From the NCBI GenBank assembly GCA_934489735.1, contig CAKSSR010000008.1, positions 9,564 through 73,563 of the forward strand: DNA of 64,000 nucleotides. Direction: 5' to 3'. The stretch's first letter is position 1, and each line of letters begins with the position of its first letter. The stretch is from an uncultured Eubacteriales bacterium (lineage in GTDB: Bacteria; Bacillota; Clostridia; Oscillospirales; Acutalibacteraceae). Below the pieces are notes generated by a model. That model worked only from the letters and a program-made list of their open reading frames with translations. It did no database searches and was not told the DNA's origin. Made by a program: the position numbers and the translations under genes. Shown in pieces: positions 15,666 through 24,937 of this stretch.

Positions 15666-16112
15666 CTATTTTATCTTTGGTAATGTAGTTACCTTTACAA
15701 TAGAATCATTTTCTAATGCTATTATATAATATTTAACGTCATTGCCGCCTTCCTTTTTAAAGACATATGAATTCAATCCAGCAGTATCCTTAACTCTTCC
15801 AAGAAGTACTAAATTTGTTCTAACAGAATTCAAAGGGTCTGCATCATAATTATAATCTTCCGACCTCTTCATCACATATCTGTAAGTTCCTCTCGTTCTA
15901 TCAACCCCATAAAAGTTAATAGCATGCCTATGTTCTTGCTTTCTAGACCTACCAAAATATAAAAAATATCCGTTATTTAAATCATTAACCACTTCTCTTC
16001 TAGATGGTATAATCATTTCTCCGCCAGTTGCATTAGTACAGGTAGATAACTGTGGCATCATTGCTTGAACAACTAAGCCTATTGCTATTAATTTATTTAA
16101 TATTTTTTTCAT
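15666..16112 (-). CDS. Small secreted protein, paralogue of the His-run protein (148 aa)
   Basis: A signal peptide occupies residues 1 to about 26. The mature part contains GVDRTRGTYRYVM and DTAGLNSYVFKKEG, which align with the same positions of the neighbouring 143-residue protein (DTINGIYKYDV and DDAGTYLYVFENR), so the two are duplicates. Function is unknown; the pattern suggests a small all-beta domain. The promoter carries the 11-bp TTAA repeats also found before the peptide array and the AAA+ operon. GAAAGGAAAG precedes the ATG. Confidence 0.65.
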   Translation of the reverse strand: MKKILNKLIAIGLVVQAMMPQLSTCTNATGGEMIIPSRREVVNDLNNGYFLYFGRSRKQEHRHAINFYGVDRTRGTYRYVMKRSEDYNYDADPLNSVRTNLVLLGRVKDTAGLNSYVFKKEGGNDVKYYIIALENDSIVKVTTLPKIK

Positions 16113-16150
16113 TTTTAAGACTTTCCTTTCTTTTACTTCTTCAATTATTT

Positions 16151-16198
16151 ATTATATCATATTATTCCTTTGATTTTATAAACTTAACATAAATTTAA
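16151..16198 (-). promoter_or_regulatory. TTAA-box promoter A (secreted protein gene)
   Basis: The -10 region reads ATGATATAAT on the minus strand. TTAA occurs at 16184-16187 and 16195-16198, exactly 11 bases apart, the nearer one 27 bases upstream of the -10 box. The same arrangement occurs at five other promoters in this window. Confidence 0.6.
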
Positions 16199-16219
16199 TA
16201 TTGGTTTATTATACAATTA

Positions 16220-16249
16220 AACAATCCATTTTAAACTTAATGGATTGTT
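16220..16249 (-). terminator. Hairpin after the His-run secreted protein
   Basis: AACAATCCATT pairs perfectly with AATGGATTGTT across an 8-base loop. The following T-run is short, so termination may be partial. It lies just after the stop codon at 16258. Confidence 0.6.
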
Positions 16250-16257
16250 CCTCTTGA

Positions 16258-16689
16258 TTATTTTCTATATTCATTTACTGTCAGCCTGACTATATGGTCC
16301 TTTCTTACTTCTGCCAAATAAGAATGCTTTCTATTTTCAAAGACATATAAATATGTACCAGCATCATCCACTCTTACATCAGTATATTTAAATTTTTCTC
16401 TCCTGTGGTATCCTCTGTGATGGTGGTGATGTTCTCCTTTAAATGCTACATCATACTTATATATTCCATTTATCGTATCTATAGGAATCAAAGTTAGCAC
16501 TCGTTTAGGGCTTCCATCGTTCAAGTCAAGATAATATATCCCGCTGGCTTTGTCTGCCACTCTTCTATCAGAAGATATAATCTCACTCCTAATATATTTA
16601 TCCATAGCATTAGTACTTATTGACACTCCTAGTATTATTGTTAGAAGAATCAATCCTGTAGACATTAGTTTACAAATTAATTTTTTCAT
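16258..16689 (-). CDS. Small secreted protein with His5 run (143 aa)
   Basis: A signal peptide occupies residues 1-28. Residues 87-91 are five consecutive histidines, with further His near 94, 121 and 132, which suggests metal binding. It is a paralogue of the 148-residue protein next door, which has only scattered His in the same region (QEHRHAINF). Its location near the Znu importer makes zinc or another transition metal a natural candidate ligand; this is inference. AAAAGGATG lies before the ATG, and a separate consensus promoter is present. Confidence 0.65.
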   Translation of the reverse strand: MKKLICKLMSTGLILLTIILGVSISTNAMDKYIRSEIISSDRRVADKASGIYYLDLNDGSPKRVLTLIPIDTINGIYKYDVAFKGEHHHHHRGYHRREKFKYTDVRVDDAGTYLYVFENRKHSYLAEVRKDHIVRLTVNEYRK

Positions 16690-16726
16690 TTTAAGTCACA
16701 TCCTTTTTAAATATCGTCCATTATCT

Positions 16727-16755
16727 ATTATAACACATCATCAATTATTTTGCAA
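16727..16755 (-). promoter_or_regulatory. Promoter of the His-run protein
   Basis: TTGCAA and TATAAT are 17 bases apart on the minus strand. There are no 11-bp TTAA repeats here, unlike the paralogue's promoter. Confidence 0.65.
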
Positions 16756-16837
16756 CACTTTTTAGTAAAAATATATAACTTTTTTGTTAATTTGCATATA
16801 CAATTTATATACTCATCCCATTTATGCTAAAAAAAAT

Positions 16838-16862
16838 ACAACCTGCCGTTAAGACAAGTTGC
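16838..16862 (-). terminator. Terminator of the topA-trmFO-plsX-rnc group
   Basis: GCAACTTG pairs with CAGGTTGT (two G-U pairs) and is followed by ATTTTTTTT on the minus strand, right after the rnc stop codon. Confidence 0.8.
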
Positions 16863-16868
16863 TTTATT

Positions 16869-17564
16869 TTAATATCCTAATAACTTTAATGCCTCTTGAG
16901 CTGCATTTTGTTCTGCATCTTTCTTACTTTTTCCTCCGCCTCTGCCTATCACGTTATTATTGAGGTGAACTTCAAAAACAAAATGCTTGTCATGGTCAGG
17001 GCCTGACTCATCTACTAAAACATATGACAACACTTCTTCTGGATTCCTTTGGACTATTTCTTGTAATGTGGTCTTATAATCTCTAAATTCTATCTTCTGA
17101 GGGTGCGTTATCTCAGGTTTTACAAACTTGAGGACAAATTTTTCTGCTGATTTCATTCCTCCATCCAAATATATTGCAGCCAATATTGCTTCAAACACAT
17201 CTGCTAGTATTGATGGTCGTTCGTTTCCTCCACAATTTGTTTCTCCTTTGCTTAAGTAAATATAATCTCCTATATTTATGTCTTTGGAAAATTTACTCAA
17301 TGTCTTTTCACATACCAATGATGCCCTCAATTTTGTCAACTGACCCTCAGGAAATGTTGGACAATTTAAATATATGTATTTTGAAACTATAAAACTTAAT
17401 ATCGAATCCCCAAAAAATTCTAATCTTTCATAACATTTTACATCAGTCTTCGCTTCATTTGCATAAGAAGAGTGAGTTAAAGCTGTTTTTAATAAATTTA
17501 CGTCTTTAAAGTGATAACCTAAATCACATTCTAGTTTATAGAGAAAATTATTTCTATTGTACAT
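16869..17564 (-). CDS. rnc: Ribonuclease III
   Basis: This protein of about 231 residues cleaves double-stranded RNA in rRNA and mRNA processing. The signature ERLEFFGDSIL is present (catalytic Glu/Asp), with the second catalytic acid in DVFEAILAAIY. A C-terminal double-stranded-RNA-binding domain ends GKSKKDAEQNAAQEALKLL. The start overlaps the end of plsX; the ATG at 17564 has the best spacing to AAAGGA, with another ATG at 17570. Confidence 0.95.
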   Translation of the reverse strand: MYNRNNFLYKLECDLGYHFKDVNLLKTALTHSSYANEAKTDVKCYERLEFFGDSILSFIVSKYIYLNCPTFPEGQLTKLRASLVCEKTLSKFSKDINIGDYIYLSKGETNCGGNERPSILADVFEAILAAIYLDGGMKSAEKFVLKFVKPEITHPQKIEFRDYKTTLQEIVQRNPEEVLSYVLVDESGPDHDKHFVFEVHLNNNVIGRGGGKSKKDAEQNAAQEALKLLGY

Positions 17565-18570
17565 TTTCATCTTCCTTTACCATTTGAATATTATTTTCTA
17601 TCTTCGATACAACATCCAAGTTAGCATATTGTATAGCAAGCCCTATTGCATTTTTTATCGTAGTTGCCGTTGCATCTCCATGAGCTTTAAAAACTGGTTT
17701 TCTCGCCCCTAGTACCGGTGCCCCGCCTATTTCATTATAATCAAATTGTTTTTTCAATTGCATAAACGGTTTCTTTAATAACATTGCTGCTACCTTGGTC
17801 AATGTACTTTGCATTAACATTCTTTTAATTTTTTTCATCAATGTGATAGCTACTCCTTCATATAACTTCAATATTATATTCCCAGTAAAGCCATCGCATA
17901 CCACAACATCAGCCGCATCCTTAGGGATCTCTCTAGCTTCTATATTTCCTATGAAGTTTACGTTTTCATTACTCTTCAGCAATTCATATGCTTCCCTTTG
18001 TAATTCTGATCCTTTTGTCTCTTCAACTCCCACATTTACCAATCCAACTCTTGGATTCTTAATTCCCATCACTTCAGACATATATATTGATCCCATAATT
18101 CCAAACTGTTCCAGCATATGTGGTCTGCATTCTATATTTGCTCCTCCGTCTATCAACATAAAGACTCCATTATCCTTCGGTACAACTGGAGCGAAGGTGC
18201 ACCTTTTTATTCCTTTTATTCTTTTTACTATCATAGTTGCTCCAACCATCATTGCCCCACTACTGCCAGCTGATACAAATGCTTCTCCTTTATCGTCAGC
18301 CAGTAGATACATTCCAACTGCCATTGAAGTATTTCTCTTAGATTTTATAATCTCTGTTGGGACATCTTCCATCAAAAATATATCAGGCGTATCGACTATG
18401 CTCATATTTGTCAAGGAAATGTTATTATTCTTTGCTACCTCCTTAATTTTGCTTTCCGATCCTGTCAAAATTATCTCTATTCCTGGATATTCTTCAACAG
18501 CCATCTCACAGCCCTTTAATATTTCAAGTGGCGCATTATCCCCGCCAAATGCGTCTACTATAATTCTCAT
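17554..18570 (-). CDS. plsX: Phosphate acyltransferase PlsX
   Basis: This 338-residue protein makes acyl-phosphate from acyl-ACP, the first step of the PlsX/PlsY phospholipid pathway. MRIIVDAFGGDNAP at the N-terminus and GFTGNIILKLYEG are family hallmarks. The start codon shares a base with the trmFO stop codon. rnc follows with overlap, a gene pairing common in Firmicutes. Confidence 0.94.
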   Translation of the reverse strand: MRIIVDAFGGDNAPLEILKGCEMAVEEYPGIEIILTGSESKIKEVAKNNNISLTNMSIVDTPDIFLMEDVPTEIIKSKRNTSMAVGMYLLADDKGEAFVSAGSSGAMMVGATMIVKRIKGIKRCTFAPVVPKDNGVFMLIDGGANIECRPHMLEQFGIMGSIYMSEVMGIKNPRVGLVNVGVEETKGSELQREAYELLKSNENVNFIGNIEAREIPKDAADVVVCDGFTGNIILKLYEGVAITLMKKIKRMLMQSTLTKVAAMLLKKPFMQLKKQFDYNEIGGAPVLGARKPVFKAHGDATATTIKNAIGLAIQYANLDVVSKIENNIQMVKEDENVQ

Positions 18571-19886
18571 TAAAAATCTCTCTCCCTTCTAACTTCTTCA
18601 TATATATTTAATGACCTTTCTGCTAATAATCTATACCTTTCTTTTTTATCTTTTATCAGAACGTCAAGCGATGGAAGAATTCCGAAGTTTGCACCCATCG
18701 GCTGAAAGTTGCTTACAGTCTCATCACTTATATAATTGCTCAATGCTCCTATCATTGTAATGTTAGGCATTATTACTGGTTGCTTCCCCAAGATTTTCAT
18801 TGACGCATTTATTCCAGCCAGTAAGCCCGATGATGCAGATTCCATATATCCCTCTACCCCGCTTATTTGTCCTGCAAAATAAAGCTTATCATTTCTTTTA
18901 AAACTGTAATCTGCGTTCAATAATCTTGGTGAATCTATAAAAGTATTCCTGTGCATCACTCCATATCTCATAAATTCTGCATCATGTAGTGCTGGTATCA
19001 TAGAGAATACTCTTTTTTGTTCCCCGAATTTCAAATTCGTTTGGAATCCCACCATATTATATAAAGATCCTTCTTTATTCTCCATCCTTAATTGTACTAC
19101 TGCATATGGTCTCTTGCCTGTTCTCGGGTCAGTCAATCCAACCGGTTTCAGTGGCCCATATCTTAAAGTATCAATTCCTCTTGATGCTAGAATTTCAACC
19201 GGCATACAACCTTCATATACTTTGGGATGATTTTTTTCAAATCCATGTATCGGAGCTCTTTCTGCATTTACAAGTTCCTTATAAAATTCATCATATTCTT
19301 CTCTTGACAATGGACAATTTATATATGCATCGTCTCCTCCCTTGTCATATCTCGACGCCTGGAAAGCTTGAGTCATATCTATGCTCTCTTTCGTAACAAT
19401 AGGTGCAGCTGCGTCAAAAAAACTCAAACTTCCTCCACACAATTCAGATATATTATCAGCCAATTCATCACTTGTAAGTGGCCCAGTCGTAATAATTGTT
19501 ACCTCATCCAAAGGAACTTCTGTAATTTCCTTTTCTATTATATTTATATTCTTATTCGATCTAATACTTTCTGTGACCATTGAAGAAAATTCCTCTCTGT
19601 CTACAGCCAATGCTCCACCCGCCGGTACTCTACACTTATCCGCACACTTCATTAACAAAGAGTCAAGTCTTCTCATTTCTTCTTTTAGCAATCCTGCTGC
19701 ACTGTCAACTCTGTCTGCCTTTAATGAGTTAGAACAAACCAGCTCACTAAAATTCTTACTGCTATGTGCTGGAGACATCTTAGTTGGTTTCATTTCATAT
19801 AGATTAACCTTTATTCCTCTTGACGCTGCTTGATATGCTGCTTCACATCCGGCTAATCCTGCCCCTATTATATTTAAACTATCCAT
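18570..19886 (-). CDS. trmFO: Methylenetetrahydrofolate-tRNA (uracil-5-)-methyltransferase TrmFO
   Basis: This flavoprotein of about 438 residues makes m5U54 in the T-loop of tRNA, using methylene-tetrahydrofolate. It starts MDSLNIIGAGLAGCEAAYQA, a dinucleotide-binding motif. The internal SSKNFSELVCSNSL and VGFQTNL patterns are characteristic. I chose the ATG at 19886, with GAGGTG upstream, over one at 19916 that lies inside topA. It follows topA within 17 bases. Confidence 0.94.
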   Translation of the reverse strand: MDSLNIIGAGLAGCEAAYQAASRGIKVNLYEMKPTKMSPAHSSKNFSELVCSNSLKADRVDSAAGLLKEEMRRLDSLLMKCADKCRVPAGGALAVDREEFSSMVTESIRSNKNINIIEKEITEVPLDEVTIITTGPLTSDELADNISELCGGSLSFFDAAAPIVTKESIDMTQAFQASRYDKGGDDAYINCPLSREEYDEFYKELVNAERAPIHGFEKNHPKVYEGCMPVEILASRGIDTLRYGPLKPVGLTDPRTGKRPYAVVQLRMENKEGSLYNMVGFQTNLKFGEQKRVFSMIPALHDAEFMRYGVMHRNTFIDSPRLLNADYSFKRNDKLYFAGQISGVEGYMESASSGLLAGINASMKILGKQPVIMPNITMIGALSNYISDETVSNFQPMGANFGILPSLDVLIKDKKERYRLLAERSLNIYEEVRRERDF

Positions 19887-19902
19887 CTTATCCACCTCTT
19901 TT

Positions 19903-21978
19903 TTACTCACTTTCATAATTACATCCTTCTGTAATGCAATACTTTTTATTAGATTTTCCTTTCCTTTTGAAAAGAGTCTTTGAACATTTTGGACATAATT
20001 CCTTCAACGGTTCATTCCATGACATAAAATCGCAATTCGGATAGTTATCACATCCATAAAAAACTCTGCCTTTTTTGCTTTTTTTCATAACCAAGCTTCC
20101 ACCACACTTAGGGCAAATTGCTCCTGTTTCATTCTTTATTTTCTTAGTGTTGCTACATTCAGGAAACCCTGGGCAAGCTATAAACTTACCATACCTTCCA
20201 TGCTTTATTACCATTTGTCTTCCACACTTCTCGCATATAATATCTGTTGGCTCTTCTCCTAAATCTATTTTCAAATCTCTTGTCTTTTCTCTAGCTTCTT
20301 TTAAAGTTTTGTAAAAGTCCCCATAGAAATTCTTTAAAACTTCAACCCATTTGCATTTCCCTTCAGCCACTACGTCAAGTTCGTCTTCCATTTTTGCAGT
20401 AAACTTTGCATTGACTATACTTGGGAAATACTTTTTAATCAAATTTGTAATAGCAATACCTAATTCTGTTGGTTGCAATGACTTCCCATCTTTTATAACA
20501 TACTCACGTCCAACTATATTTGAGATGATGACTGCATAAGTTGATGGTCTTCCTATTCCATTCTCTTCTAATGTCTTTATTAGAGATGCTTCCGTATACT
20601 TTGCTGGTGGTTGCGTAAAATGTTGGTTTGCTTTTATTTCTTTTAAGTTCAATTTCATTCCAACTTCTAATTCCGGGAAGATATTTTCCTTTTCTTCTGA
20701 ATTACTATCTGTTCCCTCAATATATAGGATAGTAAATCCTTCAAATGCTATAGTATATCCTGATGCTTTGAATATATATTTTCCTGCCGATATATCAATT
20801 TGAGTAGTATTTTGTATACAGTCTGCCATTTGGCATGCTACAAATCGTTCCCATATCAACTTGTATAGCTTATATTGATCTGAACTCAAGTCTTTTTTTA
20901 TATCATCCGGATGTAAACTTGGCATAGTTGGTCTTATTGCTTCATGTGCATCCTGTGCATTTGCTTTAGATTTAAACACTCTTGGTTTAGGAGGTAGGAA
21001 CTTGTCACCCCATCTCTCCTTGATATAACCAATTACTTCGTTAATTGCATCGTCTGAAATTCTTAACGAATCCGTTCTCATATAAGTAATTAATCCTATA
21101 GCTCCAAACCTCTCTGTTTCTATTCCCTCATACAATTCTTGAGCAACTTTCATTGTTCTCTTAGCTTGAAATCCTAATTTTCTTGATGCCTCTTGTTGTA
21201 ACGTAGATGTTATAAAAGGTGGGGATGGAGATTTCTTTCTCTTTCCTTTCTTTACCTTTGATACTATATATTCTTTGTCATCTAAATATTCCAGAATCTT
21301 TTCAGCATCTTCTTTTGATGGTATCTTTATCTTACCTTTTTCATCCCCATAAAAAGAAGCTGTAAACAATCTTCTGCTACTTTTTGTATTAAACTTAGCA
21401 TCTATTGTCCAGTACTCCTCTGGGACAAATTTTACTATTTCTTCTTCTCTGTCCACTATAAGTCTCATTGCGACGGACTGAACTCTACCAGCCGATAGTC
21501 CTCTTCTTATTCTTTGAGAGACAAATGGGCTTAACTTGTATCCAACCAGTCTATCCAATATTCTTCTGGCCTGTTGAGCATTTACTAAGTTCATGTCAAT
21601 TGGCCTAGGGTGTTTCATTCCCTCTTTTATTCCATTCTTAGTTATTTCATTAAAAGTAACTCTGTTACTATCTTCCAAACTTAATCCTAATATATAAGCC
21701 AAATGCCAAGATATAGCTTCCCCTTCTCTATCCGGGTCAGTTGCTAATATAACTCCATTATCTTTCTTTGCCCGCTCAACTAATCCTTCAACTGTTTTTT
21801 CTTTTCCGCTTATGATTTCATATACCGGTTCAAAATTCTTCCTAACATTCACGCTAAGCCTCGTAGGAGGTAGGTCTCTGACGTGTCCCATAGATGCAAC
21901 CACATCATATCCTGATCCGAGGTATTTCTTTATAGTTTTAGCTTTTGCAGGTGATTCCACTATCACTAGCTTAGACAT
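19903..21978 (-). CDS. topA: DNA topoisomerase I
   Basis: This type IA enzyme of about 691 residues relaxes negative supercoils. An N-terminal TOPRIM domain (VIVESPAKAKTI and DPDREGEAISWH) precedes the active-site Tyr in ITYMRTDS. Three C4 zinc fingers end the protein (from CEKCGRQ, CPKCGGS and CPKCSKT). The ATG at 21978 is favoured over an in-frame GTG at 21990 that overlaps the ribosome binding site. Confidence 0.96.
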   Translation of the reverse strand: MSKLVIVESPAKAKTIKKYLGSGYDVVASMGHVRDLPPTRLSVNVRKNFEPVYEIISGKEKTVEGLVERAKKDNGVILATDPDREGEAISWHLAYILGLSLEDSNRVTFNEITKNGIKEGMKHPRPIDMNLVNAQQARRILDRLVGYKLSPFVSQRIRRGLSAGRVQSVAMRLIVDREEEIVKFVPEEYWTIDAKFNTKSSRRLFTASFYGDEKGKIKIPSKEDAEKILEYLDDKEYIVSKVKKGKRKKSPSPPFITSTLQQEASRKLGFQAKRTMKVAQELYEGIETERFGAIGLITYMRTDSLRISDDAINEVIGYIKERWGDKFLPPKPRVFKSKANAQDAHEAIRPTMPSLHPDDIKKDLSSDQYKLYKLIWERFVACQMADCIQNTTQIDISAGKYIFKASGYTIAFEGFTILYIEGTDSNSEEKENIFPELEVGMKLNLKEIKANQHFTQPPAKYTEASLIKTLEENGIGRPSTYAVIISNIVGREYVIKDGKSLQPTELGIAITNLIKKYFPSIVNAKFTAKMEDELDVVAEGKCKWVEVLKNFYGDFYKTLKEAREKTRDLKIDLGEEPTDIICEKCGRQMVIKHGRYGKFIACPGFPECSNTKKIKNETGAICPKCGGSLVMKKSKKGRVFYGCDNYPNCDFMSWNEPLKELCPKCSKTLFKRKGKSNKKYCITEGCNYESE

Positions 21979-22010
21979 TTTCTGTATCACTCTTTCTATA
22001 CTAATGGATA

Positions 22011-23189
22011 TTATTTATTTTTTAATTTATACATTCTTCCTACTTGTTTCACTATGACGTCTTTAAGTTCAAGCATTGTAAGAGTAGCTAGAACTTTGCT
22101 GCTATTCATCTTTGATTGTACTATTATCTCGTCAATGTTTTTGTCACCTTTTAGTAGTAGATTATATATAATCTTTTCCTCTTCTGAAAGCTCGTTCAAT
22201 ATTTTTTCACTTTCTTCTTTTTTCTTAATATCCTCTTCTTCTTTTTCTAATATTATCTCTTCTTTTTTCTTTCTGATTCCAGATCTGCTCAACCTTGAAG
22301 TCAAAAGACTTGGTATTAAGTACTCATACTCTTTCAGTATATCCTCTGCAGTATTTATTGGTATAGCTCCTTCATCTTTAAGCTTTTTTGTCCCGATTGA
22401 TAGAGTTCCTCTAGTATTTCCATCAAATACAAAGACATCTTTATTTTGTTCTAATGCCAAATCAGCCGTTATTAAAGATCCGCTTCTCTTGCCTGCTTCA
22501 ATTAATAGTACTCCTAGAGATAATCCTGATATAATTCTATTTCTTATTGGAAAGTTCCAAGCAAAAGCTTCATAATCTGGAGGGAATTCAGATATTATGC
22601 ATCCTTGGTTTGATATAGCGTGCCTCAATGATGAATTTTTTATTAAATACTCAGTATTGATGCCACATCCTAATATACCTACGGTTAATCCTCCTGATTG
22701 TAATGCTCCCTTATGTGACTCACTGTCTATTCCCAACGCACAACCGCTTATAACTATTGAATTTTTCTTGCCCAATTCGTAAGCAATTTCAAATGCAGAT
22801 CTACATCCGTAAGAAGTAGCTTTCCTTGTTCCAACAATTCCTATAGAAATATTATTATCTATATCGGGTAGCCTTCCCCAAGTATATATAACACATGGCG
22901 GATTGCTGATATTTCTAAGCCTTTTTGGATATCTTTTGTCTTCGTATGTAATTATATCATATCCAAGTCTCTGACATTTTTCAAATGTTTTTTCTGCATT
23001 CTTTAAATTTTCTATGCTTTCCATTCTTTTTAGCTCTTTTTGAGTAAATAAACCTGATAATTTTCTTTCCTGCGCATTCGATTCAAACAAGCTCTTAACA
23101 TTTCCATAGGTCAGCATGATTCTTTTAAACCTATTGTTGCCATATCCTAAGATTTCTTGAAGCCATAACCAATATATAACATTTTCCAT
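22011..23189 (-). CDS. dprA: DNA-processing protein DprA/Smf
   Basis: This 392-residue protein loads RecA on single-stranded DNA during natural transformation. It has the Rossmann core (GIVGTRKATSYG, ISGCALGIDSESH, EFPPDYEAFAWNFPIRNRI) and a C-terminal winged-helix domain after a long Glu/Lys-rich linker (residues about 295-335). GGAG lies seven bases before the ATG. It is upstream of topA, as in many Firmicutes. Other competence genes are not in this window. Confidence 0.93.
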   Translation of the reverse strand: MENVIYWLWLQEILGYGNNRFKRIMLTYGNVKSLFESNAQERKLSGLFTQKELKRMESIENLKNAEKTFEKCQRLGYDIITYEDKRYPKRLRNISNPPCVIYTWGRLPDIDNNISIGIVGTRKATSYGCRSAFEIAYELGKKNSIVISGCALGIDSESHKGALQSGGLTVGILGCGINTEYLIKNSSLRHAISNQGCIISEFPPDYEAFAWNFPIRNRIISGLSLGVLLIEAGKRSGSLITADLALEQNKDVFVFDGNTRGTLSIGTKKLKDEGAIPINTAEDILKEYEYLIPSLLTSRLSRSGIRKKKEEIILEKEEEDIKKKEESEKILNELSEEEKIIYNLLLKGDKNIDEIIVQSKMNSSKVLATLTMLELKDVIVKQVGRMYKLKNK

Positions 23190-23221
23190 GATACCACTCC
23201 ATTACTATTAAATTTTTACTT

Positions 23222-24013
23222 TCACTTGCACATTAACTCCCATATCATTATACTGGCCGCCGTTGATGCATTTAATGATTCTGCTCTCCCTGCCATAGGG
23301 ATTGTCGCTTTTATCTGACATTTACTTATCGTACCCTGCCTCAATCCATTTCCTTCATTCCCTATTACTACAGATAAATTTAATTTCTTATCAATATCTC
23401 TTATTGACACTGCTCTCCTGTCAGGAACTCCTGCTACTACTGTAATACCATTCTCATTTAGATAGTCGATCGTCTTTATTATATCATCTGTAATAAAAAA
23501 ATTAAGTCTAAATATAGCACCCATGCTTCCTCTTAATACTTTTGGATTATATATATCACAACAGTCCTCCGTTAATATTACGTTGGATATATTAAATGCT
23601 TCCATTGTCCTAAGTATTGTACCTAAGTTTGATGGATCTTGGATATTTTCAAGTATTACAAACTTCCCAGCGCCTATCTTAATGTCAGTTAATGATTGAT
23701 TTTCTTTTTGCTCACAAATACAAATCATTCCTTGCGGCTCATCAGTATCTGAAATATACTTCATTATATCATTAGAAATTATATACATATTTCCAAAATT
23801 GTCAAGTGTCTTACAAATTTTGTCATAATACTTATCATATGCATCATCACTTATTAATATTTGCTTTACATTTGTATCACTTTGTATAGCCTCTCCACAT
23901 ATTCTTATCCCTTCTACAGTATACGCTTTGTTACTCCTTCTAAATTTCGCAGATGAAGTAAGTTTTTTAACAAGTTTTATTAATTTATTGTCCTTGCTTG
24001 TAATTTTTTTCAT
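23222..24013 (-). CDS. SpoU/TrmH-family RNA 2'-O-methyltransferase
   Basis: This 263-residue protein begins with a small substrate-binding region, then a SPOUT domain with ILENIQDPSNLGTILRT, VVIGNEGNGL and IPMAGRAESLNASTAASI, the three knot motifs that bind SAM. It is likely an RlmB-like methyltransferase of 23S rRNA or of tRNA; the exact site cannot be told. It follows the infC-rpmI-rplT operon, a common neighbourhood in Firmicutes. Confidence 0.88.
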   Translation of the reverse strand: MKKITSKDNKLIKLVKKLTSSAKFRRSNKAYTVEGIRICGEAIQSDTNVKQILISDDAYDKYYDKICKTLDNFGNMYIISNDIMKYISDTDEPQGMICICEQKENQSLTDIKIGAGKFVILENIQDPSNLGTILRTMEAFNISNVILTEDCCDIYNPKVLRGSMGAIFRLNFFITDDIIKTIDYLNENGITVVAGVPDRRAVSIRDIDKKLNLSVVIGNEGNGLRQGTISKCQIKATIPMAGRAESLNASTAASIMIWELMCK

Positions 24014-24129
24014 TTTGTCTTAATTACTCCCTATAATATCTATTGCCAAAACATCTGACTTTACCACCATTTTGTTGATTTCCTTAAAGTCACATACTTT
24101 GCCCTTTGCCCTATCTCAAAATATTTTAA

Positions 24130-24161
24130 TTGCGTCCGGAAAAAAATTTAACCGAACGCAA
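24130..24161 (-). terminator. Terminator after rplT
   Basis: TTGCGTTCGG pairs with CCGGACGCAA across a 12-base loop on the minus strand, followed by TTAAAATATTTT. It lies just after the rplT stop codon and before the RNA methyltransferase gene. Confidence 0.7.
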
Positions 24162-24173
24162 AATAAATATACC

Positions 24174-24530
24174 TTATTGCAATGCCAATCTAGCCTTTTC
24201 TACCAATGCTTTGAAATCCTCTGAGTTTGAAACTGCAATTTCAGCTAACATTTTACGATTTAACGATATATTAGCTTTCTTCATTCCATTTATAAAAGTA
24301 GAATAATTCATTCCGTTTTCTTTGCAAGCAGCTGAAATTCTGGTAATCCATAATCTTCTGAAGTCTCTCTTTCTATGCTTACGGCCAATATATGCATAAT
24401 TGCCTGACTTCATTACAGCTTCTTTGGCCATTTTAAAATGCTTGCTCTTAGCTCCCCAATATCCTTTAGCAAGCTTTAATATTTTCTTTCTTCTTTTACG
24501 TGTTGCTATTGCACCCTTTATACGTGCCAT
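24174..24530 (-). CDS. rplT: 50S ribosomal protein L20
   Basis: This 118-residue basic protein begins MARIKGAIATRKRRKKILK and contains GRKHRKRDFRRLW, standard for L20. It binds 23S rRNA early in 50S assembly. In Firmicutes it also represses its own operon by binding the infC leader. GGAGG lies eight bases before the ATG. Confidence 0.98.
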   Translation of the reverse strand: MARIKGAIATRKRRKKILKLAKGYWGAKSKHFKMAKEAVMKSGNYAYIGRKHRKRDFRRLWITRISAACKENGMNYSTFINGMKKANISLNRKMLAEIAVSNSEDFKALVEKARLALQ

Positions 24531-24569
24531 CTTTGAATACCTCCATTAATGGTTTATTTTTGTTTTTTC

Positions 24570-24767
24570 TTATTTATAAGGAATCAATTTCTTTATTGCA
24601 GGTGCATTTGTCTTGTCTGCAACTACAGTTTTACGTAGATTTCTCTTACGTTTTGTTGTCTTTTTGTTCAATATATGTGATTTGTTCGCATGAGCCCTTA
24701 TAACTTTCCCATTTTTAGAAATCTTAAAGCGTTTCTTTGCTCCACTATGTGTCTTAATCTTCGGCAT
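24570..24767 (-). CDS. rpmI: 50S ribosomal protein L35
   Basis: This 65-residue basic protein begins MPKIKTHSGAKKRFK and is of full length for L35. It lies between infC and rplT in the conserved order. The ribosome binding site is weak (GGCGG-like), fitting translational coupling within the operon. Confidence 0.97.
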   Translation of the reverse strand: MPKIKTHSGAKKRFKISKNGKVIRAHANKSHILNKKTTKRKRNLRKTVVADKTNAPAIKKLIPYK

Positions 24768-24937
24768 AATCAGCCAACCGCCACTTGAAATATGGACATT
24801 TAATCCTTTCTCAGATCAAATTGTCTAGTAGCTCTCCTTTCTGATTTCTTTCTTTTTATACAACTTTCGTATTTCCTCGAAAATTCTGATTGATTTTTCC
24901 AGCCACAAACCCAAACACACCCAGTTGTGTGGTTAAT

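Noticed and set aside
17795..18592. 265-codon plus-strand frame over plsX
   Set aside because: The minus strand encodes an unmistakable PlsX; the plus frame is a shadow.
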